From Dorea_D sp963559605 (GTDB lineage Bacteria > Bacillota > Clostridia > Lachnospirales > Lachnospiraceae), in assembly GCA_963559605.1 (NCBI GenBank), contig CAUWLL010000033.1, positions 1 to 28,104 on the forward strand: a DNA stretch of 28,104 bases. The letters run 5' to 3'. Positions 7,322 to 15,251 of this stretch are shown piece by piece. Position numbers and translations under genes: made by a program. Under the pieces are notes generated by a model. It was not told the DNA's origin. It did no database searches and was given only the letters and a program-made list of their open reading frames with translations. The first letter of the stretch is position 1; each line of letters starts with the position of its first letter.

Positions 7322-8847
7322 GTCATCTGTTTCTTTAATATATCCATTGCCACTTGTAATTGCGTCAAAAGTTCCACGCTTCCGAACTCTACACTATATT
7401 TAGTAGACGGACCGTTTCCTATTTTTCTAATTAGACCTTTTTTCTCCAGAACCTCTATGCCTTTTCTCGCTCTATATTCAGTCATTCCCAAAGTTTTTCT
7501 TATATTGTTAACTGACTGCGCTTTCACATTTTTCATGATGTATTTCAATATATTTTTTTCATCTGTAGTCAACTCTGGATATGAATCTGCCAAATCAATA
7601 TTCCATACTTTCAATTCTGTATGCTCAATATCTGTTATAATTTCTGGACCTCTAAATTCGTTTTGTATAGCTGTTTTATAAATCAGAGGACCTCCAAATC
7701 CTTGTCGTTCAGAAGCCCCTAATAAACGAAATAATTTCATTATAGTCTCATTACGTGGTCTAGAATCTCCTCCTATAAAAAATTGCTGTGGTGATACAAG
7801 CATCTTTCCAGGATTAGTAAAACAAAACCACCCATCATAGACTTCTATTTTGGTAGAAGGATAACCTTGAACATAATCAGCATGTGCCAAACAATTAACA
7901 AGTCCTTCTCTAATCGTTTCATCAAATTCTGATAATGGAATTCTTAATTGCTCCGAATCTAACTCAAATGAATCTCTCAATAATGTCCTAATTTTTTCAT
8001 ATACTATATTAAAAAAATTGTATAGATTCATTTCATAATCTCCTGGCTCATCATCGGACACTCTATCTAACCATCGTGGATTATTTCCTCGCTTGTTAAA
8101 AAAATCCACATGATAATGCGGAAACAACTCCCTTATTGAGTTACATTTCCCTAAAAATAATACTGTTCCCCTTTTAATCTTTAATTCTCCTGTATTGCGG
8201 TCTTTATAACATGCGCCAATCTGTGTTAAAAATTCTGAATGTGTCATTTCAATATATTTCATTTTAGGGAATCTTTTACTAACTCTTTCTTTATAGGTAA
8301 TCAGCGAATCGAGGTCTATATCTTCCATTGTAAAAGCATCTGCCGGCAAACTATCTTGATTGGGCTGTGCATTTCTGATCAACGCTGACAATTCCTCTTT
8401 AGTAACTTTTCTATCTCCATCCCCTGTACGAATCCATGAATTTTCTAACTTCCCGTTTATATAGACCGGTTTCATACTTTCTGCTGCTTCCTTTACATAT
8501 ATTATAATCACAGTTTTTCCATCTATAACATATGTATTCACATCATGATTATCAATATTCTTATAACTAACTTTATTCCTATTTGATAATTGATCCCACA
8601 AGCTTATTACTGTTTTTTGTGGATTCCCAACTCCTATTATCTCATTCTGTGGATAGCCTTCCGCAATTCCCAGAACAATATATCCTCCTGAAGTATTACA
8701 AAACGATGAATAGCTTTCCCAAAATGCATTAGGTAACTCATTAGCTCTTTTTAATTCAACAGAATATTTTTCATGTACGTTTTTTAGCCATTCTTCTAAA
8801 TCTTCAACAGCCATTTCTTCTGTTTTTATAACATCTTTTTCTTTCAC
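7318..8847 (-). CDS. AlbA_2/Schlafen-type ATP-binding transcriptional regulator-like protein
   Basis: 509 residues. N-terminal AlbA_2 domain (about 25-150) with ELKRANELPNAFWESYSSFCN and the GGYIVLGIAEG turn; a C-terminal GHKL-like ATPase part (HATPase_c_4, about 300-410) with ETIREGLVNCLAHADY and the NPGKM strand; and a winged-helix end (about 425-490, TTDEKNILKYIMKN onwards). Proteins with this layout are common accessory genes, often called predicted transcriptional regulators or linked to defence; the biochemical role is unclear. The start is a GTG with GGAG 5 bp upstream. The gene is visibly more AT-rich than its neighbours and carries a direct repeat at its 3' end, suggesting acquisition by transfer. 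Confidence 0.82.
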   Translation of the reverse strand: MKEKDVIKTEEMAVEDLEEWLKNVHEKYSVELKRANELPNAFWESYSSFCNTSGGYIVLGIAEGYPQNEIIGVGNPQKTVISLWDQLSNRNKVSYKNIDNHDVNTYVIDGKTVIIIYVKEAAESMKPVYINGKLENSWIRTGDGDRKVTKEELSALIRNAQPNQDSLPADAFTMEDIDLDSLITYKERVSKRFPKMKYIEMTHSEFLTQIGACYKDRNTGELKIKRGTVLFLGKCNSIRELFPHYHVDFFNKRGNNPRWLDRVSDDEPGDYEMNLYNFFNIVYEKIRTLLRDSFELDSEQLRIPLSEFDETIREGLVNCLAHADYVQGYPSTKIEVYDGWFCFTNPGKMLVSPQQFFIGGDSRPRNETIMKLFRLLGASERQGFGGPLIYKTAIQNEFRGPEIITDIEHTELKVWNIDLADSYPELTTDEKNILKYIMKNVKAQSVNNIRKTLGMTEYRARKGIEVLEKKGLIRKIGNGPSTKYSVEFGSVELLTQLQVAMDILKKQMT

Positions 8848-8946
8848 ATTTTCTCCAATCGTATAAATAAGTACAAAACCAAACTTGTTACTCCCTATTA
8901 TATTTCGATTATACTTTAGATAACACTGAAAGTAAACTATGAAAAA

Positions 8947-9624
8947 CTAACTCCTACTGTCCTTCAAGATCTTCCCGTCTTCAATTACAATCGTCCTTTC
9001 ACTGCTCTCGGCGATATTTTCATCATGGGTAATAAGAAGCACTGTTTGTCCATATTCTCTGTTTAATTTATGGAACAACTTGATGATCTCCCTGCTGTTC
9101 TTACGATCCAGGTTCCCGGTCGGTTCATCTGCCAAAAGGATCCTCGGACGACTGATCACTCCTCTGCCTATGGAGACCCTCTGCTGCTGACCGCCGGATA
9201 ATTCATTGGGCAGATGATGTACCCGATTCTCCAGTCCCAGAATTTCCAACAGTTTTTTCAAATCTGTTTTATGAACCTGCTTCCCGTCCAAAAGAATCGG
9301 CAGGCAAATGTTTTCTTCTACATTAAGCACAGGGATCAGATTATAAAACTGATAGATCTGTCCGATTTTTCTTCGTCGAAATAATGTGCGTTCTTTTTCT
9401 TTCATTCGGTACAGGTCTTCTCCGTCAATATACACCCTCCCGTCTGTCGGTTTATCCACGCCGCCAAGAATATGCAGAAGCGTTGATTTCCCCGAACCGG
9501 AGGGTCCGAGTATCGTTACAAACTCTCCCTCCTCCACGACAAACGAAACCTTATCTAACGCAACAACTTTATGATCGCCATATCCATACACCTTCGTCAA
9601 ACACTCTGCTCTTAAAATCTCCAT
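8947..9624 (-). CDS. ABC transporter ATP-binding protein (MacB/LolD class)
   Basis: 225 residues, the usual length for the ATPase partner of FtsX-type permeases. Walker A GPSGSGKST (40-48), signature LSGGQQQR (142-149), Walker B ILLADEP (162-168) and the switch His in LLITHDE are all intact. This class usually powers peptide or lipid export or resistance rather than nutrient import. Start ATG 9624. The stop of the permease remnant (9643) lies 18 bp upstream on the same strand, so they form one operon. The permease is broken, so this intact ATPase probably has no working partner here. No two-component regulator is adjacent. Confidence 0.93.
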   Translation of the reverse strand: MEILRAECLTKVYGYGDHKVVALDKVSFVVEEGEFVTILGPSGSGKSTLLHILGGVDKPTDGRVYIDGEDLYRMKEKERTLFRRRKIGQIYQFYNLIPVLNVEENICLPILLDGKQVHKTDLKKLLEILGLENRVHHLPNELSGGQQQRVSIGRGVISRPRILLADEPTGNLDRKNSREIIKLFHKLNREYGQTVLLITHDENIAESSERTIVIEDGKILKDSRS

Positions 9625-9642
9625 ACCGTTTCCTCCCTCCTG

Positions 9643-11496
9643 TTATACATTTTCATCCTGAACAGCTTCTATAATATTCAAATGCTTCATCTGCATTTTG
9701 GTATACAGCATCGGAACAATCATAAGAAGGACTGCCAGTAAAAACTCTGCGCTTATTAAATCCCACGGGATCACATGTTCAATTTCCCCATATAGTTCAA
9801 GTTCTTTCCATACATCATCTAAAAATGCAAAACTTAACGGAATTCCTATCACACACCCGATCACACCATACGCAGTATTTTCCAGCATGATCATTTTCCT
9901 CAACATGTCTCTCGTCATCCCCATAGATTGATACGTGGAAAATTCTCTTTTTCTTATCCGCATGGACATGGATATATTTTGAAAAATACTCGTCATACTG
10001 ATTACTGTAATAAACAGTACAACACCGTACCCCAGCACCACTTCCAAAAATTCTTTGGAATTAAAATATTGCTCTCTCTTCCAGATAGCAGAACTTCCAA
10101 AACGATAATCTTCTCTTGCTAGCCCAAGATTTACAGCAATAGCTTCTATCTTCTTTTTTACTGCCTTATCTTCCTTAATCCTGTCCGCTCCGGTTCTGTG
10201 TATATCAAATTTCAAGTATGTCGGAATCTCTTTCTCCTCATAAGAATATTCCACCACAGTATTTTTCGGATGTTTTCCGTAAGTATCTTTATACGCCGGA
10301 TCCTGAATCAGTTTTTCAAATGTTTGCATCGGCATATAGAACTTATGCTTTCCCATGTCCGTCGCCTGATTTCCTTCTATCTCTTCATAATCCCCCGAAA
10401 AATACGGATATGGAGGCGCCTGATCTGTCATCCCGACAACATATAATTCTCCTTTCAAAATTTCGTCAAACTTAGCGCCGGAGTTGTCTATCGAATATAG
10501 CGCATAACTGTCCATATCCCCATAGCGGCTATATAGAAAAGAAAAAACTCCGCCTGCTTTCGGCTTTAAAATACTTTTACGCTTGCGTTCTTCCCCCTTC
10601 TGTACCCGAACATAATCCTCGATCAAAACCGGATACTGCACCTTCTCCGGCACTTCGTACCCCGCCCGCTCTACATACGCCTGAAAGGTTCGTTCATCCA
10701 AGCCGACAATCTCCGGCTGTATCCAATAACCACTGTGCGTCTTTCCTGTGCGAACATCCTGTGCTTTCCTGGCAATATCCACATATCCATAATAAGATGC
10801 TATTTGACAGTTCCCCGCTCCTTCCTTTATTTGATCTTTTCCGAGAAGTCCACCTTGTAAATCCAATATTCTCTCAAGACTTAACGTCTTTATCTCATCG
10901 AAAGCCAACACCTGCTCATAAAAGGACTGTATTTTCTCTGTATCCTCCGTGTAAAGCTCCACCCACAACTGTAAATCCGGACGTTCTCGTTCATCTTTCA
11001 AATCATACTCCCCATTAAACGCCCGCATAGCGGTAAGTCCGTCCAACAACAGACAAAATGTGAAAACCAGAAGCATACCGTTAAATGTATAATTCTTCCG
11101 CCTCGCCCAAATATTTTTTACCGCCAATATCCCGCAAAGACCGAATACTCTGTGCCGTTTAAGCAGATCGGTTCTCCTCTGCACAGACTCGTCCATTTTA
11201 TACTGCCCGGAAATCAACTCTATCCCCGTTGTGTTTGCTGCTGTCACAGCCGGGGTGTAACAGGCTAGAAGAATCATAAGAATGCCTGTCAATACAAGCT
11301 TCAAAAGCATCCCAAAGCTAATGTCTGCCGAAAGCCCTCCTTCAAACAGGAAATATTTCTCTAATCCATACAACGTTATTTTTGAAAAAATGATGCCAAG
11401 AAGCAGCCCTGCCGGTATTCCGATCACCCCTTCCAACAGCCCTTCCCAATACACCACCATAGATCTTTGAAATCCGGAAGCCCCTACGCTCCCCAA
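9643..11496 (-). pseudogene. FtsX-type ABC permease, main (C-terminal) part of a disrupted gene
   Basis: 617 codons are open from a TTG at 11496, but this is not a natural start: the same frame stays open back to a TAG at 11581-11583, and the extra codons continue a transmembrane helix of the FtsX core (ALIGSAIIYNAYAISVFEKL). Contents: first FtsX domain with membrane helices (to about 130), a second-half membrane helix (FGLCGILAVKNIWARRKNY, about 115-160), a large extracytoplasmic domain (about 175-480), and a final FtsX domain with three helices (about 485-610). Intact relatives have an N-terminal helix and a first ectodomain before this. The N-terminal helix is in the separate fragment at 11543-11737 and most of the first ectodomain is missing. 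Confidence 0.8.
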
Positions 11497-11542
11497 TGTT
11501 CCCAGATATTTCAGTTTCTCAAATACTGAAATAGCATAGGCA

Positions 11543-11737
11543 TTATAAATGATCGCACTTCCGATAAGCGCCGTCTTCCTCTACAATCCGGTTTCTGATC
11601 ACTCCGAGAAACGCTTCTGAAAAAACAAAAACCGCAGTAAGAACGACCATCATGCAGGTAATACCCACAATGGCAGCTTTCGTTCTTCTGCGGTTTTTCT
11701 TCATATATTGTATGGTTAATTTGAAAATAATGTTCAC
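11543..11737 (-). pseudogene. N-terminal fragment of the same FtsX-type permease
   Basis: 64 residues: basic start MNIIFKLTIQYMKKNRRRTKAA followed by one membrane helix (IVGITCMMVVLTAVFVFSEAFLG), exactly what begins an FtsX-type permease. The reading continues to GAYR and then leaves the family frame, ending after a few residues. Within about 15 bp the other frame picks up the first core FtsX helix. An intact relative would have roughly 200 residues of ectodomain in between, so the simplest reading is an internal deletion with a frame change. Upstream it has a GGAGAGGAGGAA ribosome binding site. Confidence 0.75.
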
Positions 11738-11832
11738 GAGGTTTCCTCCTCTCCCCCTTTATATATTAGACAACGCAGACGAAAATTCGTTACAAAAATC
11801 GCTTTGTCCTAAAAAATGTACATGCTTAACCC

Positions 11833-11862
11833 TTGACGACACTATATGTTGTGTCCTATGAT
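11833..11862 (+). promoter_or_regulatory. Promoter of the PFL operon with NrdR-box-like palindrome
   Basis: TTGACG (11833-11838), 18 bp, TATGAT (11857-11862). The spacer is filled by ACACTATATGTTGTGT (11839-11854), an imperfect palindrome extended by G/C at the ends. It closely matches what I know of the NrdR box (ACACwAtATnTwGTGT). NrdR boxes usually occur in pairs about 31 bp apart; no second copy was found. A repressor bound here would cover both hexamers. Confidence 0.55.
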
Positions 11863-11930
11863 GTAACTGTCGAAAAAATTAGATAACACTAACCAATCAA
11901 AATTATATTATAAAATGACAGGAGGCACTT

Positions 11931-14027
11931 ATGAGACAAGAATGGGCATCTTTTAACGGTGGTATCTGGGAAAAAGAAATCAACGTTCGTGATTTCATTC
12001 AGAAGAACTACACGCCATACGACGGTGACGAGTCGTTTTTAACCGAAGCAACACAGGCAACAAAAGATCTGTGGGCACAGGTAATGGAGCTCACAAAAGA
12101 AGAGGCAGAAAAAGGCGGCGTCCTTGATATGGACACCAAAATTGTTTCCGGTATTACCTCTCACGGACCGGGATATTTACAAAAAGAGAAAGAGAAAATC
12201 GTAGGTTTTCAGACAGACAAACCATTTAAGCGTTCTCTGCAGCCATACGGCGGTATCCGAATGGCTATGAAAGCTTGTGAAGATAACGGCTATCAAATAG
12301 ATCCGGAAATCGTAGACTTTTTCACAAAGCACAGAAAAACACACAATGAAGGCGTATTTGACGCATACACACCGGAGATGCGCGCATGTCGTTCCAGCCA
12401 CATTATCACAGGACTCCCGGACGCATACGGCCGCGGACGCATTATCGGTGATTACCGCAGAGTTGCTCTCTACGGATTAGACCGCTTGATCGAAGATAAG
12501 CAGAGACAGAAAGACGGTACGCGTATCATCATGTACTCTGATGTTACAAGACAGCGTGAGGAACTGTCTGAGCAGATCAAAGCATTAAAAGAATTAAAGG
12601 AACTTGGAAAAATATACGGCTTTGATATTTCACGTCCTGCCTCCAACGTGCAGGAAGCGATCCAGTGGCTGTATTTCGGTTACCTTGCGGCTATCAAAGA
12701 ACAGAACGGCGCTGCCATGTCACTGGGACGTACTTCCACTTTCCTTGATATATATGCAGAGCGCGATCTGAAGAACGGTACCTTCACCGAGGAAGAGATC
12801 CAGGAGTTCGTCGATCACTTCATTATGAAGCTCCGTCTTGTAAAATTCGCAAGAACACCGGAATATAACGCGCTGTTCTCCGGCGACCCGACTTGGGTTA
12901 CAGAGTCTATCGGAGGTATGGGAATTGACGGACGTTCTATGGTTACAAAAATGTCCTACCGTTACCTTCACACACTATCCAACTTAGGAACTGCTCCGGA
13001 ACCAAACCTTACAGTCCTTTGGTCCACGAGACTTCCCGAAAACTTTAAGCGGTTCTGTGCAAAGACTTCTATCATGTCCTCTTCTATCCAATATGAGAAT
13101 GACGACTTGATGAGAGTAACACACGGTGACGACTACGCCATCGCCTGCTGCGTATCTTCCATGCGCGTAGGGAAAGAAATGCAGTTCTTCGGTGCAAGAG
13201 CAAATCTTGCAAAGTGTCTGCTTTATGCTATCAACGGCGGTGTGGACGAAATTTCCAAAAAGCAGGTAGGACCAAAATACCGCCCGATCACTTCTGAATA
13301 TCTTGATTATGACGATGTCATGGAAAAATTTACAGATATGATGAAGTGGCTGGCTCAGGTATACGTAAATGCCTTAAACATCATCCATTATATGCATGAT
13401 AAATATTGCTATGAACGTATCCAGATGGCTCTGCACGATAAGCAGGTAACACGCTGGTTCGCAACCGGAATTGCAGGACTTTCTGTTGTTGCTGATTCTC
13501 TCTCTGCCATCAAATACGCAAAAGTAAAAACGATTCGTGACGAAAACGGTATCGTTGTAGACTACGAAGTCGAAGGAGATTTCCCGAAATACGGAAATGA
13601 TGATGACCGTGCAGACAGCATTGCTTATGATGTAGTCAAAGAATTTATGCACTATATTAAGAGTAACCACACTTACAGAGGCGGTATCCCGACTACTTCT
13701 ATTCTTACGATCACTTCCAATGTTGTATATGGTAAGAATACCGGTTCTACACCGGACGGAAGAAAAGCCGGCGAAGCATTTGCACCGGGTGCAAATCCAA
13801 TGCACCACAGAGACAGCCATGGCGCAGTAGCTTCTTTAAGTTCTGTATCCAAGCTTCCATTTAAAGACGCACAGGACGGTATCTCTAATACATTTTCCAT
13901 CATCCCGGGAGCGCTCGGAAAAGAAGACACGGTACTGTTTGACGAACTTAGCTTAGACGATTTAAGTTTCTCTCTGGAACCGGACTGCGCTTGTGCAGAG
14001 CCGAACCTTGATGAAACAAGAGAATAA
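11931..14027 (+). CDS. pflB: Pyruvate formate-lyase, large part lacking the glycyl-radical domain
   Basis: 698 residues. PFL converts pyruvate + CoA to formate + acetyl-CoA in anaerobes. The catalytic pair Cys406-Cys407 (DYAIACCVSSM) matches C418/C419 of the E. coli enzyme, and the barrel and NTGSTPDGRKAGEAFAPGANPMH segments are intact. The usual C-terminal domain with RVSGYAV is absent: after SIIPGALGKEDT the protein ends in an acidic tail with a CAC motif (LEPDCACAEPNLDETRE). The missing domain is the next gene. The start has AGGAGGC in place. This is not a simple frameshift, since the downstream part has its own AGGAGGT and a new N terminus. The sequence matches true PFL rather than choline or glycerol lyases. 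Confidence 0.92.
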   Translation: MRQEWASFNGGIWEKEINVRDFIQKNYTPYDGDESFLTEATQATKDLWAQVMELTKEEAEKGGVLDMDTKIVSGITSHGPGYLQKEKEKIVGFQTDKPFKRSLQPYGGIRMAMKACEDNGYQIDPEIVDFFTKHRKTHNEGVFDAYTPEMRACRSSHIITGLPDAYGRGRIIGDYRRVALYGLDRLIEDKQRQKDGTRIIMYSDVTRQREELSEQIKALKELKELGKIYGFDISRPASNVQEAIQWLYFGYLAAIKEQNGAAMSLGRTSTFLDIYAERDLKNGTFTEEEIQEFVDHFIMKLRLVKFARTPEYNALFSGDPTWVTESIGGMGIDGRSMVTKMSYRYLHTLSNLGTAPEPNLTVLWSTRLPENFKRFCAKTSIMSSSIQYENDDLMRVTHGDDYAIACCVSSMRVGKEMQFFGARANLAKCLLYAINGGVDEISKKQVGPKYRPITSEYLDYDDVMEKFTDMMKWLAQVYVNALNIIHYMHDKYCYERIQMALHDKQVTRWFATGIAGLSVVADSLSAIKYAKVKTIRDENGIVVDYEVEGDFPKYGNDDDRADSIAYDVVKEFMHYIKSNHTYRGGIPTTSILTITSNVVYGKNTGSTPDGRKAGEAFAPGANPMHHRDSHGAVASLSSVSKLPFKDAQDGISNTFSIIPGALGKEDTVLFDELSLDDLSFSLEPDCACAEPNLDETRE

Positions 14028-14057
14028 CTAAAACAACATATATAGGAGGTACACATT

Positions 14058-14300
14058 ATGAATATTTCTGAATCTCAGATTGACAATCTTGTAAACTTAA
14101 TTGATGGTTACGCAGAAAAAGGCGGACATCACCTGAATGTAAATGTATTTACAAAAGAAACACTTCTTGACGCCCAGGCACATCCTGAAAAATATCCACA
14201 GCTTACGGTCCGCGTATCAGGTTACGCGGTAAACTTCAATAAGCTGACAAAAGAACAGCAGGATGAAGTTATTTCAAGAACTTTCCACAAAGGTATGTAA
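14058..14300 (+). CDS. Separate glycyl-radical domain of PFL (GrcA-like)
   Basis: 80 residues matching the C-terminal end of PFL: HHLNVNVFTKETLLDAQ, then HPEKYPQLTVRVSGYAVNF, with Gly55 at the place of the radical Gly734 of the E. coli enzyme. It begins with its own helix (ISESQIDNLVNLIDGYAEKGG) corresponding to the region just before the domain in one-chain PFL. It resembles the E. coli spare-part protein GrcA/YfiD, but here the partner PFL has no such domain, so this subunit should be required for activity rather than for repair (inference). It starts 30 bp after the large part with AGGAGGT, and its stop overlaps the pflA start (TAATG), suggesting coupled, balanced translation. Confidence 0.92.
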   Translation: MNISESQIDNLVNLIDGYAEKGGHHLNVNVFTKETLLDAQAHPEKYPQLTVRVSGYAVNFNKLTKEQQDEVISRTFHKGM

Positions 14301-15040
14301 TGACCGGACATATACATTCTACAGAGAGCTTCGGGACCGTTGACGGCCCCGGAGTTCGTTTTATTATATTCTTTCAAGGATGTCCTATGCGATGTCAATA
14401 CTGTCATAATCCGGATACCTGGGCGCCAAACGGAGGGACAGCGATGACCGCAGAGGAACTTCTTACTATGTATGAGCGGAATAAAGCCTTTTATTCTCGG
14501 GGCGGAATCACAGCCAGCGGCGGCGAACCCCTACTACAGCTTCCATTCCTTATTGAACTGTTTGAAAAAGCAAAGACACGGGGAATCCACACTTGCCTAG
14601 ACACTTCCGGCATTACCTACCGCGAGGAAAAGCGTGCGGACTATGACCGTCTGTTTGCAGTGACAGACCTTGTGCTTCTGGACATCAAGCATAGTGACCC
14701 AAAAGGACATATTGATCTCACATCCCAAGATCAAACGCCGGTACTTTCATTTGCCGAAGCCCTTTGCGAAGCAAATGTTCCTGTCATTGTACGGCACGTT
14801 GTAGTGCCGGGCATCACAGACCGGGAGGAAGAGCTTGCAAACCTGGGACACCTCATTGGAAAATGGAGGAACTTAAAAGGACTGGAGGTGCTTCCCTATC
14901 ATACGATGGGCATCGTAAAATACAAGAGCCTCGGCATCCCTTATCCACTGGAGGGCGTTCCTGATATGGACGCAGCCAAGGCGAAAGAAGCAAAAGCAAA
15001 GATATTGACGGCAATTAAAGAGAGTCTGGCAGGAAGTTAA
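14300..15040 (+). CDS. pflA: Pyruvate formate-lyase activating enzyme
   Basis: 246 residues. Radical SAM enzyme that abstracts hydrogen from the PFL glycine to install the radical. The cluster motif is C28-x3-C32-x2-C35 (GCPMRCQYCHNPDTW), with the ASGGEPLLQ SAM-binding motif further on. The N-terminal HSTESFGTVDGPGVR is the signature of PFL-activating enzymes. Start ATG overlaps the last base of the preceding stop (TAATG). Its substrate here must be the small separate domain, possibly in complex with the large part. The last codons and stop lie inside a perfect 16-bp hairpin. Confidence 0.95.
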   Translation: MTGHIHSTESFGTVDGPGVRFIIFFQGCPMRCQYCHNPDTWAPNGGTAMTAEELLTMYERNKAFYSRGGITASGGEPLLQLPFLIELFEKAKTRGIHTCLDTSGITYREEKRADYDRLFAVTDLVLLDIKHSDPKGHIDLTSQDQTPVLSFAEALCEANVPVIVRHVVVPGITDREEELANLGHLIGKWRNLKGLEVLPYHTMGIVKYKSLGIPYPLEGVPDMDAAKAKEAKAKILTAIKESLAGS

Positions 15041-15061
15041 AACTCACTTCCTGCCAGACTC
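15022..15061 (+). terminator. Long perfect hairpin overlapping the pflA stop
   Basis: GAGTCTGGCAGGAAGT (15022-15037) pairs perfectly with ACTTCCTGCCAGACTC (15046-15061), with an 8-nt loop containing the TAA stop. There is no T-tract after it on the + strand, so it may act as a transcript-end protecting structure or weak terminator. Confidence 0.5.
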
Positions 15062-15251
15062 AACCTAAGAGCTTCCTCTACTATTTCTTTTATTCATCCT
15101 ACGCCTTGTCTTTCTTTTCTCTAAAATTTAATACCCACTAATTTGTGGGGAGTGTCTAGGTATCGGAATTTGGAGATAAAAAACGCTTGACTTTTATAAA
15201 ATCAATCACGCATGTAAAATAATAAATCTTATTTATTACGAATAAACGGTT

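Noticed and set aside
11863..11930. Second NrdR box about 31 bp from the first
   Set aside because: No ACAC...GTGT-like palindrome was found at that distance on either side, so a standard paired NrdR site is not claimed.
14000..14060. Sequencing frameshift as the cause of the split PFL
   Set aside because: There are 30 bp between the ORFs with a good AGGAGGT, the second protein has a sensible new N terminus, and the first has an extra tail. A point indel would not produce this.
15187..15220. TTGACT...TAAAAT as a promoter near the end of the kinase gene
   Set aside because: The spacer is 22 bp, too long, and no + strand gene follows.
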